Source: Gavia stellata (lineage: Eukaryota; Chordata; Aves; Gaviiformes; Gaviidae). Taken from it: a stretch of 64,000 nt of DNA. Positions 24,701 to 56,324 of the stretch are shown here, in pieces. The notes beneath the pieces are model-generated. The model was not told the origin of the DNA, did no database searches, and saw nothing but the letters and a program-made list of their open reading frames with translations. A program made the position numbers and the translations under genes. Location: positions 9,648,155 to 9,712,154 of the forward strand of contig NC_082596.1 in NCBI RefSeq assembly GCF_030936135.1, written 5' to 3'. How positions within the stretch are numbered: position 1 is the stretch's first letter; each line of letters starts with the position of its first letter.

Positions 24701-27700
24701 TAGACCCTGGAGAACCTAGGACTGGGAACCAGCCCGTTTTGAAAAGGCTGGGAAACATGGATTTCAATGAGCGCAGGGAATGGAGAGTCACTAAATGCCT
24801 CTCCATCAGAAACCACGATGACAAGAGGATGTCTACCTGCATATATCAATCATGCGTTTGGGAATTAAATCAAAGGGTGGGACTGCAAAGCAATGAAGGG
24901 CATCCACAATGCTCTGAAGACTGAGAAGTTATTCCAGGAAGTAATTTCTTAAATGACAAAAGTGGATGCCAACTGATAAAATATGCAAGTGTGCATATTA
25001 GAGCATGCAGGGAGGGATATTGTAAGTCTGAATTATTCACAGTAGCTGTAACATTGCTTTTCACTGGCAGCAAAATTTAATTTCAGTATCAGAGATGTGA
25101 TGTTGAGTTAATAATAGAACGGGCTGTTTACTGCCACAAGAATTGGTTACTTATCTGCCTGTGACAGTAACTTGGTAATTTCAAATAGACAAGAGCAAAG
25201 CTGTGCACAGGGAGCTGTGATTCCTGCGTGTTCTGGTCTGTTTTGACTGACTCAATTTCTTAGAAAAGAAAATTCTTAGACAAGAAAGTTCTGAAATAAA
25301 TTCTTACTTTTAATTCTTTTTTTAAATTTTAATCCAAATCTGCATGAATTTATGAATTGAATACAAAAAACACATTTCACAGTAGAAATTTATTACAGAA
25401 GAGGTATAAAAAATTACTATGAAGCACTGAAAAGTTTAATTTCAACAATATGATGTGAGTATATTATCCAATCCAAATAAAATTAAATATACCATTAATT
25501 GAAAGAGAATTTCAATATTAAATAAATACAGTATTATGTAAATGCAGCATTAATTTAAAATTAAGTGACTGTCAAAAATTAAAACCAAAGAAATTTGTTT
25601 AACTTTCAGCATTTTTATTTGACTTCTCCTTCCCACATAGATGAATCCAAAATGAAATTGCAGTCATTCAATTTGCATTTAGAGAAAGCTGAACTTCTGC
25701 TGGCAAAACACCCAGCTGGCAAAACAGCAAGCATTTAACACCTGTTAGGCAGGGTGGCGAGTACCCATGTTGGTGGAGACTTTGAGATTCGTTGGAGGGT
25801 GGCCCTTAGCAAATTTTTATTATTTACAGCAACTCTAACATCCCTTTTCACGGGCAACGTATATTAAAACCTCATTGCCGCACGCTCTGATGTTCAGTTA
25901 TTAACACGAAGAGTGTTTATTAAAGCAAGAAATCATTCATTTTTAATTGCCAACGAGCGCAAAAAAAATCAAGGTGTGTCAAATGCTATTAAGTGGACAA
26001 AGCCTAATGACATTTATGCGAAGCTGCTAAGATTAAGAGAAACGGCGCTCCCTCTTGCACATCCCTGATTAATTACGCTTGATATTTGTGTAGGACCTTT
26101 GTCACACAATGAGTTTTCAGAGGGGCTGTGAGTTTGGGAGTTGCAAGTGTCTGCCCAGTACTCCTCCCTGACTCCTGCTACCTTGGGCAAGCGTTAGCAG
26201 AAGAGAAATAGTTTCGTAGCGATCTCTTTCAGGTTGGCAGAGCCTTTATTTTCCTCCTGCCCATGAATGCCATTTTATATTAAACCCCTTGTCAGCACCA
26301 GACGACTCAAGCTTATTTCAACAGAACTTCATTAGTCCAAATTTAACCTCCGTAACCTCTCCTATCGCATAACGTAAGATGGCCCAAAGTTATAAAGCAT
26401 GTGAGACGTGAACCTGGAAATGCAATTACAGTGTCTAAGGGGATTATACTCTGCAGGTAAGGCAGTTTATCTACACATGGCCAAAGCCTGCCGCTAGTTA
26501 CAGAAACGGAAAAACCAGCTGACAGCCACACTGCAGCCACCTTTGCTCTGCACGTTCGGGCTCTTCCACCCCGGTGGGTGCATGTGAGGGGGACACCAGC
26601 ATCATGCAAAATTAGCCCTCTCACAGCCTGGGCCCTGGTTATCGGTTCAGAGCCCCAGCGTGGCATTTGCAGGGATGTCCCCTATTTTTCACAGTGCTGG
26701 TGTAGGGGAGACATCCCTTTGGAAGGATTGCTGTACGCAGGGGACAATGCGATGTGTGTGCATGCAGTTCCCCAGGGTCAGATGCTATACCTTGCAGGGC
26801 AGGTGACTTCACTGCAGCAACCCAAAGTGTGCCCTTACACACAGCATCTCCTCTTCAGAGCAAAGAAGAGGTGGGTACACACTTATTTTAGCCATGCCCT
26901 GGTAGCCTTTTAGTGTATTGTAATATTGCGTATTTTTTTTCTAGCAAGTCCTTTGATTCTGACTCATCATAACACAACTGTTAGCTAAGGTGCGAGATGA
27001 CGTGTGCCAGATAATGGTTTGGAGAAGACAAGACTATGGCAAATGTTAGGTTTTTCTCTTAATATGATGAAGAAAAGCCCCAAAAAACCGAAAACAGCTT
27101 CAATTTTGCCTTACCTTTTCTCAATTTCCCCTGTTTTCACCCTGCCTTCTTTTCTCTTTTCTGTAACAGAAAGGGAGTCTGAAGAGGGATTGTATTTGAC
27201 ACTGAAAAACCACATAGCAATTCAGGATTTTGTTATAAGCTGCCATCACCTGTCCTGTAGCACTGCTTTTCCTGCAGTCTGGCACAGCTGCATTTGCTGA
27301 CGGGATGAAATGTTTGGTGTGCAAATGTTTACCTCTTGCTGCTGACTGCAGAAGATTCAATGAATAGAGTAAACTAGATATTTTCCTTTTAGTTGGCTCA
27401 AGAGAGGGGAAGAGGGAGTCCATCCCCAGGTACACCATTTTCCTGTGTTTTTCTTAAGTTAAAATAATATAATGGTGGCCACTTGAAGGAAAAAACACTG
27501 ATTAACCAGCTGGCTTCTGGCAAACAAATAGTAAAATGGAGAAATTATTCCTACCTTCCTCTCCGTGCAAGCAAAAATTGACCTTTTTTCCTCCAGTTAC
27601 TTGTCAGCTTTCATGAAGCCTGTAGGAATGTATTTATCCAGAAGATCTTTACTCATCCCTAAAAACTGGGCTGAAATTAGCTAATTATTCAATTCACTAG

Positions 27701-29193
27701 ATGCAAGAAGGGGAAAACTGACAGTTGGAGAGATGGACAGAGAGAAAGTCATAACCTCTGCATAAATCATGTTTATTTTGTTAATGAGGCTAAAAACAGT
27801 GATGGAGAGAGCAGTGAGAGTCTGTTTCTTTATTAGCTCAGTCATATTTAATCTAGGATTCAGATTTAGAGTGTGGGAGTAGGGAAGCATGCGGAACTGG
27901 AAGTGAATTTTTCATTGAAGCAGCATATGCATATAGAAAATACCAAATACAGTAAGGGTACGGTGCTGTTCTTTGTCTGGCTGTTTTGCACTGTGGAAAA
28001 CTGATGCTTCAATGGCAACTGAACCTCCGCCTAAACAGGTAACAACAAATACATTACATCTTTAGAGTTGTTCCTTACATTGGTGATAAATAAAAGCAAC
28101 ATGGTTTTAAGTAACTAACCAGTAATGACAAATAATAATAAATTGAACAGAATATTTGTGCTTTCACTCAAGCAGCTGCCAGGCTGTGTGTTGTTTTCTT
28201 TTCAATGATCTGCCTCACTGGGATTTGACTTTAGGATACCTCCATGGCTTATTAACCTGCAGGTTTCTCACAGCCCAGATAAGGCATTGCAAGAAATGTA
28301 ATGGGACAAGTACTTGAAGTAGTTCAGAGTTGTGTTTTTTCCTAGGGTGTCCACAGGCGATCCTCAAAGCGTCCCGTGTGACCTCGCCTCCTGTCACTCT
28401 TATAGTGCAAAAGATCAATCCCTGTGTGATGGAGCTGTGTAGGTTTTTTCAGCTGTGCCTGTGCGTTGGCCAAAGAAGATATTCCAGAAAGGAAGCCATG
28501 AGGTAAAACCTGGCACTGGTTTCTCTCTCTTTCTGCTTAAAATACTTCATTAGGCTTTTTTCAAATGACAATTTTCAATCACCACTGCTCATTTTTGAGA
28601 GTCTGTGGCTACTGGTTGAGACCCAAACGGGTCCCCAGTGCACCGACCAATACCTGATCTGGCTGCCAGTATTCAAACTAAATGAATAAAGCTCAGCTGA
28701 TTTTTTCCAAGTATCTAATGACATCATTGAAGTCAGAATCTAGCTTTTTATTTCCATATTCAATATTAGCAGTACGATATGCATACAGCTGTGCTTCTGA
28801 ATGATAACAAGCTACTACTCTCCTAACTTTAACTACACCTTTAGGTACTGTGTTGAATACTATTCCTGGTTCTTGAAAAATGCAAATTATGTCTGTGAAA
28901 GAGTCAAAAGAGTTGCTTACTCCCACAGTAAGTATATTTTCTCTTTATATCTCTACATACCTTATTATGAAGGTATAACAAAAAATTTTAGATATCCAGA
29001 GTATTTGCTGTCTTTCATCAGATAGCTATTTTATCTGATAATGATTTTTTAAAGGGACTTAAAAAAAAGATTCATTAACATTCATGTATGTTTTTAATAT
29101 TTTCCTCATTAAAACCTCTTCTGATGACATTTTTCTTGTGTTCTTCCAGCATTAAAACAAAAATGCCTTAAAAACATCTGTACGTTGGTCTAG
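12655..29193 (+). CDS. HHLA1: HHLA1 (HERV-H LTR-associating protein 1), full gene span, 14 coding exons
   Basis: Coding exons: 12655-12730, 15362-15442, 15903-15986, 16080-16163, 17568-17651, 18225-18281, 18390-18476, 19243-19341, 20191-20388, 20948-21019, 21259-21330, 28346-28502, 28845-28927 and 29150-29193. They join in one open frame of about 425 residues; internal exons 2-11 are all phase 1-1 with lengths divisible by three. The N terminus is a hydrophobic signal peptide (MSLGFLCLFLVCNT). Sequons (NLT, NIS, NVT, NST, NTS) point to a glycosylated secreted or surface protein. Residues about 218-284 are Pro-rich. The last about 95 residues contain nine cysteines, among them INPCVMELCRFF and YCVEYYSWFLKN. 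I identify it by these segments and by its position next to OC90, as in human. Its molecular function is unknown. The name comes from a HERV-H insertion in human; no such element is seen here. The human protein is longer, so an exon in the Pro-rich part may be missing from this model. Confidence 0.85.
13217..13258 (+). repeat. 15-bp tandem repeat, about 2.8 copies
   Basis: The unit ttaggtttcaccaat occurs at 13217-13231 and 13232-13246, followed by a third copy at 13247-13258 that lacks three bases. Confidence 0.9.
13321..13400 (-). repeat. tRNA-derived SINE relic
   Basis: On the minus strand the sequence reads 'taacctaatgggcagagctc', then 'gtaggaaacccgggttcaat'. This resembles a tRNA-type A box region followed by a GGTTCAAtt B box at the usual spacing. 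It is probably the head of an old amniote tRNA SINE. Confidence 0.4.
15362..15442 (+). CDS. HHLA1: HHLA1 exon 2
   Basis: Acceptor TTTTTCAG, donor AGAG|GTAATG, phases 1-1. Encodes ELPAKSVDLAAINLTELVNG and following residues, with an NLT sequon. Confidence 0.88.
15903..15986 (+). CDS. HHLA1: HHLA1 exon 3
   Basis: Acceptor TTCTGCAG, donor AACA|GTGAGT, phases 1-1. Encodes TKKLFSLLSVTSHSSFAFHK, then VSVTIYN. Confidence 0.88.
16080..16163 (+). CDS. HHLA1: HHLA1 exon 4
   Basis: Acceptor CCCTACAG, donor ACAG|GTGGGT, phases 1-1. Encodes SNMKNVDPGKFPMHYCYCLN, then NVTNDLT. The junction with exon 3 makes an NIS sequon, and NVT follows. Confidence 0.88.
17568..17651 (+). CDS. HHLA1: HHLA1 exon 5
   Basis: Acceptor TTGTCTAG, donor TCAG|GTTTGC, phases 1-1. 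Encodes DFTALLVDIIGNSTSYLTEI, then FKSTSILS, with an NST sequon. Exons 3, 4 and 5 are each exactly 84 bases. Confidence 0.87.
18225..18281 (+). CDS. HHLA1: HHLA1 exon 6
   Basis: Acceptor TCTTTCAG, donor ACTG|GTAAAA, phases 1-1. Encodes VRQSNDSDCIYICVMTGQT. Confidence 0.86.
18390..18476 (+). CDS. HHLA1: HHLA1 exon 7
   Basis: Acceptor ATTTGCAG, donor CTAG|GTAAGT, phases 1-1. Encodes GRNLSDFWEMLEKSPVINYT, then FSSNTSSDL, with an NTS sequon. Confidence 0.87.
   Translation, partial: GEISLTFGKCWRSLLLLITHFPVTHLLT
19243..19341 (+). CDS. HHLA1: HHLA1 exon 8
   Basis: Acceptor CCTCAAAG, donor AAAA|GTGAGC, phases 1-1. Encodes DLDSIFSSFMKLQEDPNKMV, then DPSAEHVWTWTFK. Confidence 0.86.
20191..20388 (+). 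CDS. HHLA1: HHLA1 exon 9 (Pro-rich)
   Basis: Acceptor CTTCTCCAG, donor CCCCA|GTGAGT, phases 1-1. This 198-base exon is GC-rich against AT-rich surroundings. It encodes a low-complexity Pro/Gly/Ser/Thr-rich segment (for example PHVDASRPRGTDGPPPTAGG), probably a flexible, O-glycosylated stalk. Such segments evolve fast, so length differences from other species are expected here. Confidence 0.75.
20948..21019 (+). CDS. HHLA1: HHLA1 exon 10
   Basis: Acceptor TCCCATAG, donor CCAG|GTGAGA, phases 1-1. Encodes TDMSAFWMQMVSPQETSKLM, then QTEP. Confidence 0.82.
21259..21330 (+). CDS. HHLA1: HHLA1 exon 11
   Basis: Acceptor CTCCTTCAG, donor ACCA|GTAAGT, phases 1-1. Encodes DLPSSVLSMPPYRPGVTLKL, then YSAT. 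Confidence 0.82.
25031..25160 (+). repeat. Unidentified ancient element, copy A
   Basis: Shares a collinear run of words with copy B at 25813-25955: 'attattcacagtagctgtaa' against 'attatttacagcaactctaa', 'cttttcactggcag' against 'cttttcacgggcaa', and 'gatgttgagttaataata' against 'gatgttcagttattaaca'. Same orientation, about 0.8 kb apart. The family is unknown to me. Confidence 0.6.
25813..25955 (+). repeat. Unidentified ancient element, copy B
   Basis: Partner of copy A. After the shared part ('gaagagtgtttattaaagca' against 'gaacgggctgtttactgcca' in A) it runs into a TAAT-rich stretch that still contains CpG sites in an AT-rich context. That fits sequence kept by selection rather than decaying. 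Confidence 0.6.
28346..28502 (+). CDS. HHLA1: HHLA1 exon 12 (Cys-rich domain begins)
   Basis: Acceptor TTTTTCCTAG, donor ATGAG|GTAAAA, phases 1-2, 157 bases. Encodes CPQAILKASRVTSPPVTLIV, then QKINPCVMELCRFFQLCLCV and GQRRYSRKEAM. A weaker internal donor at 28442/28443 (TGTAG|GTTTTT) is also phase 2, so its use would remove 20 residues without a frameshift. Confidence 0.85.
28845..28927 (+). CDS. HHLA1: HHLA1 exon 13
   Basis: A strong polypyrimidine acceptor (ACACCTTTAG) and donor CCACA|GTAAGT, phases 2-1. Encodes YCVEYYSWFLKNANYVCERV, then KRVAYSH. Confidence 0.88.
29150..29193 (+). CDS. HHLA1: HHLA1 terminal coding exon 14
   Basis: Acceptor GTTCTTCCAG, phase 1, then TLKQKCLKNICTLV and TAG at 29191-29193. 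The CxxxxC pair continues the Cys-rich pattern of exons 12-13. Confidence 0.82.
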
Positions 29194-29411
29194 AGCACTG
29201 AGGAATTTTACTGCAGTTTGAAAGATTGGTGACAGTTTTAGTTGTGTCTTTAATTTCTCCGTGTAAAAATCAGGATGGAACACGTTATTTACAAATATTT
29301 GTAACAAGACAAGCTATTAACCAGCTGTTAACCTAGACATCTGTCTTCCTCCAAGGCATTGTAAAAATAATGTGTAAAAACAAATGTATTTTATACAAGT
29401 GATATAACTGA

Positions 29412-29417
29412 AATAAA
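29412..29417 (+). promoter_or_regulatory. Poly(A) signal of HHLA1
   Basis: AATAAA about 220 bases after the HHLA1 stop, in AT-rich 3' UTR-like sequence. Confidence 0.5.
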
Positions 29418-29419
29418 AG

Positions 29420-32400
29420 CATTGAAAGGCTTTTAAAAATTGTGTTTTATGAAGGATATTTATATGGTTGGCTAGTGAATGCAAATAGTTTATTCTAGTT
29501 TTATTTACAATTAAGAAAAAGTAACCAAAATTAACAAATATAAAATAATTTAAAAGCAACCTGAAATACTGAAGACAAGAAGGATTTTTCCTGGTATTAA
29601 AGACATGCAGATTATCTATTATTCCAAACCAAATGTCTCCCATTACTTCAGCAACTCATCTAGTGCAGAGCTCGACCAAGGAAATGTTCAAACCTCTTGT
29701 ACTCTCATTCTGTGATACACCCGTGTGAGCTCACCAAGATTCAACTCTTTCCTTATATGCAACTCTGGTGAACTAAAAGCCACTTCTAAAAAAGGAAAGA
29801 ATAACCAATGCATGATCCTATATTTTGCTACACTGCAGCAATATGATGCTATTATCAACCCAAAGTACATCATCAAGCCATTAATATTTCAAAAAAAGAT
29901 TATTTGCACTACAGCTGGTGCATGTTGATGTTTCACTGAAGAAATATGTGTTCAAAGTAATATAAAGCCAAGGAGAAAGGTGGCAGCATAAGGAATGCTG
30001 CCCCCAGGGAGAGGCGGAACGCAGCAGCCCTCTTCCAAAACACATTTCACTGTTGTGCCCAATAGCATGACAGAAGCATTTTTGTCATATCAAAGAGCAG
30101 GATAGCTTGGAGTAGCACCAATTACAGTTGATATTGAAAGTTAGGCCAGTGGAAGAAGTAGGAATGTCAATACAGTGAACGCATAAATCAGGAATGTTAA
30201 CACGGCCATGGTACTGCAGTGCTGTGAAGAGATCTCGCTCTGTAGCACCTCTCCTCACCCAAGGCAGGATCAGTTCTGCTGTGAAGAGCTGGATGAATTA
30301 CACCTTTGTGCAACTGTTGCTTTTAAATCTCACAAAAACCTCTTAAAGCCTGAAAACATGATTAAAAAAATAAATCTCTATTGTTTCTTACATTTTTATC
30401 ATTAAGTTTTCTGAGAACTCAGGAAGAAGGACATGAAAACAAAAACATAACGGGAGAAAACAATGATTAAAGTCAGTTTGATTTTCTGGGTTTTTTTAGG
30501 TTTGAATAAAAAGACAATATCAAAAGAAAAATATTTTTGCAGAAAGCTTCCCTTGTAAAATATTGTTTTATTATTATTTTAATAAGTTTAATCAGCTCTG
30601 AGTTGTAGCACTGATCTCCGTGCTAAAGGACACTTTTGTGTTTATAAGAAATCATTCTGTGTTTTTCCTGCAGGAATCTAAGTCCTTGGATAGAGTGCTA
30701 ACCTCTCTATAGCGTGACAGGGTGTGCCTGGGCCGTGTCTGGCACTGGGAGTAGGTCACAGCCATCTCTGCTCTAAGGTCTTGGAAAGGGCGGAGAGCTA
30801 TTACCCGAGCGTGTTCATGGGGAGAGAATTAGACGGTATCACGTAGTTATGGGTGTCTTCTGAAAGGAGCTTAGAAAGGATTAATGGTACCTGTCCTGAA
30901 TGACAACTTTCATGCCACAGTTGTTTAAGACTTACTGTTTGGCTTTCCCAGGAGAATAATGAAAATTAATGAGAAAAACTACAAAATAACAGAAGGAATG
31001 GAAAACCAAGGCTCCATGAAAAACAGTGAACACATTGACCACCCTCAAAAAAAAAAGTTTTTCCATATTCCAGGGTTTCCAGTCCTGCAAAGCCTCTGTG
31101 CATGTTTGGCAGAAGTACAGAAATGATGGTGGCATATGAGCAAATCAATACCTCAGAGGACTCATGTTTATTATTATGCCCAGTCAAGCGCACTCTGATT
31201 TGTCAGGCTGAAAATATTTGTCAAGGCAGTAAAAATGCACTTTGGGCAATCCCTGGAGACTCCAACTGGAAGCACCAAAACTCACATGAAAATGAATTTT
31301 CATATCATTAAGGCATAATTTCTGCCATGTTTCACTCTTCCAGAAAGCTCCTTGATAGGGCTGTTCACAGAAATGGTATGACTGGACCCTGCCCTTTTCC
31401 TGGCAACATGTCAGTACTGAATTGATATAGCATCACAGAATCACAGAATGGTTGACGTTGGAAGGGACCTGTGGACGTCATCTGGTCCGACCCCCCTGCC
31501 CAAGCAGGGCCACCTAGAACCAGTTGCCCAGGACCATGTCCACATGGCTTTGGAATATCTCTGAAGGAGGAGAGCGGGAGGGAGACTCCACAACCTCTCT
31601 GGGCAACCTGTGCACTGCTTGGTCACCATCACAGTAAAATAGTGTTTCCTCACGTTCAGAGGGAACCTCCTGTGTTTCAGTTTGTGCCCATTGCCTCTGG
31701 TCCTGTCACTGGGCACCACTGAAAAGAGCCTGGCTCTGTCCTCTCTTCACCCTTCCTTCAGGTATTTATGTACATTGATAAGATCCCCTTAAGCCTTCTC
31801 CAGGTTGAAGAGTCCCGGCTCCCTCAGCCCCTCCTCATATGAGAGCTGCTCCAGTCCCTTAATCATCTTTGTGGCCCTTCTTTGGACTGTCTCAAGTTTG
31901 TCCATGTCTGTCTCATACTGAGGAGCCCAAAACTGGACACAGTACTCCAGGTGTGGCCTCACCAATGCTGAGTAGAGGGGAAGGATTCACTCCCTCGATC
32001 TGCTGGCACTACTTTGCCTAATGCAGCCGAGGATACCCTTCGCTGCCTTTGCTGCAGGGGCACACTGCTTACTCAAGTTCAGCTTGGTGTCCACCAGGAC
32101 CCCAGGTCCTTTTCTGCTAAGCTGCTTTCCAGCTGGGTGGTCCCCAGCATATATTGGTGCACGGGGTTGTACCTCCCCCGGTGCAGGACTTTACACGTCT
32201 TGTTGAACTGCATGAAACTCCTGTTGGCCCGTTTCTCCAGCCTGGCAAGGTCCCTCTGGATGGCAGCATGATGCTCTGGCGTATCAGCCACTCCGCCCAG
32301 TTCGGTGTCATCTGCAAACTTGCTGAGGGTACACTCTGCCCCAGCATCCAGACCATTGATGAAGGTGTTAAGCAAGACTGGACCCAGTCTGGCATACACC

Positions 32401-33210
32401 ACTAGTCACTGGTCTCCAACTAGACTTTGCACTGCTGACTACCACCCTCTGGGCCCCGCCATTCAGCCAGTTTTCAGCCCACCTCACTGGGCTCATCCAG
32501 CCCAAATATCAACAGCTTCTCTGCAAGAATCTTATGGGCGACAGTGTCAAAGGCCTTTCTGAAAACAATGTAGTTCACACGGCCTTGGAGGAGCCAAGCC
32601 TTTTGTTCACGTAACTATTTTTACAATTCCCAATTTGTCAGACTTCTCACTTCTCCACGCTAAAACTCAGTGGAGAGTTTGCCTTTGTTGATGGCATCTT
32701 TGAAGCGCAGCTGTGTCTGTCCCTGGCAGAAAGCACATCTTGCCGATGAGGAGAAGCCTTCCCAAAGCTCATTGACTCAACCTTCCTCTGGATTTCACTC
32801 AGCTTTGGATCAGAGCCACTGTGGACAGATGAGAGCTGACATCTCAACCCTGAGGAATGTCAGTGTTTAAAGCTGTATAAATTTTCACTCATCTTTCATC
32901 ACTGAACACTACCTCTTGTTAAGCTATTAAAGCCATATTCACATGCCCCAGAGATTTTGTGAGTGATTAATAACAATGAGATGATTGTTACTTAATTACA
33001 GCCAAGAGTATTAGGGAAAGTTACTATACGGGGAATGCACTCACAGAACAGACTTCTCAGTATAGATCCTTTACATGGCTGGAGCTATATTATTAAGATA
33101 CAGGGTGGGCATAATGACTCTAAGGAATCTCATGGAAGAATTAATTAATAAATGTTGAAGTGGGTTTGATAAAGGGAATGATCACATGGGTGAGGTATAT
33201 ATCCAAGTGG
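29420..33210. other. Intergenic region between HHLA1 and OC90
   Basis: No coding exon is recognised. It contains a minus-strand CR1 (31431 to about 32590). The part after the CR1 (32600-33200) is unassigned AT-rich DNA. Confidence 0.6.
31431..32590 (-). mobile_element. 5'-truncated CR1 LINE with part of the reverse transcriptase
   Basis: It begins at the low coordinate with the reverse complement of the CR1 tail ('catcacagaatcacagaatg'). On the minus strand it shows C-terminal reverse transcriptase text, including the catalytic FADD motif in SKFADDTELGG, and upstream the KAFDTV words near 32560. The frame is interrupted by stops and frameshifts, so it is a dead copy, truncated at the 5' side as CR1 usually is. 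Confidence 0.9.
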
Positions 33211-33211
33211 G

Positions 33212-33219
33212 TATAAATA
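33212..33219 (+). promoter_or_regulatory. TATA box candidate for OC90
   Basis: TATAAATA, placed about 30 bases before a plausible start of a short 5' exon that ends in a good donor (33287). No other TATA-like site lies at a useful distance from the OC90 start codon. Confidence 0.4.
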
Positions 33220-33241
33220 ACTTAGTACTGACTTTGTTGAA

Positions 33242-33287
33242 ATCCATTTGTCCTCCCTCCAACTGCTTTTGAATAACATGCCTCAAG
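33242..33287 (+). other. OC90: Candidate 5' exon of OC90
   Basis: The right edge is the donor CTCAAG|GTAAGC. The left edge is inferred from the TATA box. It contains ATG CCT CAA G at 33278. If spliced to the acceptor at 34269/34270, this ATG stays in frame with the OC90 signal peptide. It may be a leader exon or encode an N-terminal extension. Confidence 0.4.
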
Positions 33288-34269
33288 GTAAGCCTTTCTA
33301 GATGTACTCTATAATACAGGAATCAGGAAGAAACCAGTGTAGAATAAGCTATTTGGGACTGTGGCGTTGTTAACTAAAGTGTAGGTAAGAGATTTGGGAC
33401 AGTAGGCTATAAATATTTAGAGCTGTTATATTTATAGCCTCACTTCCTGATGAAATAGTGCAAGATTTTTAATAGAAATGAATGCAATATTTAGGGGAGC
33501 ATATAATCAACAGTAGATACATATTTGAAAACTGATAAATTAACGCTCATTTATTTGGCTGTAAAAAAATCCATGCCTGACTTACCTAGAAAATCATTCT
33601 AAATTTAGGGTAAACTGTGACTGTAGTTCAAAACCAATCTACTATCTGTCATTTAATGAATACTAGTGCAAGGCTTTTAGCTTCAGAAGAATTCTTTACA
33701 CACATTTCTGTAAGGACAAGTACACCCAGAACTTGAAGATCTCCAAAAAACATAGTGTTTATCATTAGGAAAATACATGATACACTAGATCAATCGCCAC
33801 ACAGATTAGAGTAAATGTTTGACTACAAAGTGGGAGAGATTTTTGTGATGTGAAGCAAAATAATATAATGGATTGCAGATTAACTGGGTTCAATAGAAGT
33901 AATCCCAGAATGTCTCTTCATTTACGGAGTGTTTCACAATATCTACATTTAAACATAATGTGAAGAATTGTTTAAACATCCTGTTAGATCAAGTAAGATG
34001 TGAAAACTGTTGGCAAAACAAAAGAAACTTCATGTACACCATTTTATTGCTAAATGGACTTTCCCTGTCTATGGCACTTTGGTAGAGCCTGTTGACTCAC
34101 CTAAAGCAATACCAAAATAAATGTTGTTAGTCAGGTTTATAGAGGACATTGGTAAAATTTGAAGGATATATAAGGTTCATCATTGATGTAATATTTTTTT
34201 AAGCTGATGTCTTCCCACTCTCTGATTCAAGAGATAACAATCTGCCTAATATTTTACTTAACTCACCAG

Positions 34270-34319
34270 GCACACCAGTCTGCTGTGTGACTTTTTCTTG
34301 TCTTTGGATTCAACCAAAA
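34270..34319 (+). other. OC90: 5' leader of the OC90 signal-peptide exon
   Basis: The acceptor TTAACTCACCAG ends at 34269. The 50 bases up to ATG 34320 are open in the coding frame, so they could be leader or coding, depending on whether translation starts at 33278. Confidence 0.4.
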
Positions 34320-55236
<20,917 letters not shown>

Positions 55237-55579
55237 CCAACCACCACCACACGCTTGAGAAACGGCACGGAGACTTTCACAGTCAGCCATTGCGTACCTT
55301 ACTCTTTCTTATCACTCTGCAAGCTGCCTTACACTTTCCAGCACACAAATGACATAATTATAGACTAGGTATTAAATGTTAGGCTGTATAACTCCTTACT
55401 GTAGTGAAGTCGGCACTATGGACCATCTATTTAGGTCACATTTTACCTTAAATAATTTTTTGTCAGTATTCTGTATATTTTAATTTGATTTCTGTGCAAA
55501 AACTGTTCTGATCAAAGACTGATTTTTAGTTGGTTCAGACTGGATCTTGCTGATCGTGGCTAAGTATTTCAGGTTTTTA

Positions 55580-55585
55580 AATAAA
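55580..55585 (+). promoter_or_regulatory. Poly(A) signal of OC90
   Basis: AATAAA about 345 bases after the OC90 stop codon; the intervening sequence is AT-rich without long open frames. Confidence 0.6.
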
Positions 55586-55599
55586 CCAATCTGCAACTA

Positions 55600-56320
55600 C
55601 TCCAACTCTTTTTGCAGACATTCTTCCTTTACTGAGCTTAGCAGGAAACACCCAAAAGAAAAGCTAGGGTAATTACATGGAAATGAGTTCCTTCTTCCCT
55701 TCCTATCTAACTGCAATTTTCAACCCGCAGTTTCTGCTGGTCAATCAGATCATGACAGTAAAAGACACATTCCTTGTCCCAAAGCTGTGTACTGCGCACG
55801 ATTATCTCCAGTTCTGAGAGATTTCAGGACGTTAAAGAGAAGAAATTTAAAGGTTCTGCTTCCTGGGATCAACTAAAACGAATGTATTCTGAAGTATGTA
55901 ATGTAAAGCTGGAATAATGCTTTTTGCTTTTTACTGAACCCAAGTTTGTTTGCTTTTTTTTTTCCCAAATTCACCACTCATAAGATTCACCAGTTATCAG
56001 ACAACAGCAGTATAAGAAGATACATACATCCTTTTACTTGATAAGGTGCTAATTTAGACTATGCTTTGATCAAAAAATACTGCCACAGGAAATAAAATTA
56101 CTAGAAATTGGCTACTAATAACAAAGCTAAACAATAAAAAAACCCAGCTAGGGTCAAAATCACTAGTAACCCTGTTACTTTTATACGAAAGATGCACACA
56201 AAGGTATAACCTTTATATGTCTTCCTCATTAGATTTCAGTTGTATAGCACACAGTGCAAATTCACAGCTTAAACCCAGAAGTTGACCTGCCCAAAACAGC
56301 ACATAACATCTTATTCAATG
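55600..56320. other. Intergenic DNA after OC90
   Basis: AT-rich, no gene or repeat recognised. Confidence 0.5.
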
Positions 56321-56324
56321 GGAT

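Larger units (their letters stand above)
21331..28345 (+). other. HHLA1 intron 11 (7 kb)
   Basis: No convincing exon lies inside, so exons 11 and 12 can join directly (ACC A|GG TGT). The intron holds a pair of diverged copies of one unidentified element (25031-25160 and 25813-25955). It also holds a TAAT-rich, CpG-retaining stretch at about 25813-26130 that looks like a conserved non-coding element. Confidence 0.6.

Noticed and set aside
28020-28043. Exon-like end CCTAAACAG|GTAACA in HHLA1 intron 11
   Set aside because: It would end in phase 2, which does not fit exon 12 (phase 1), and the only in-frame acceptor is poor.
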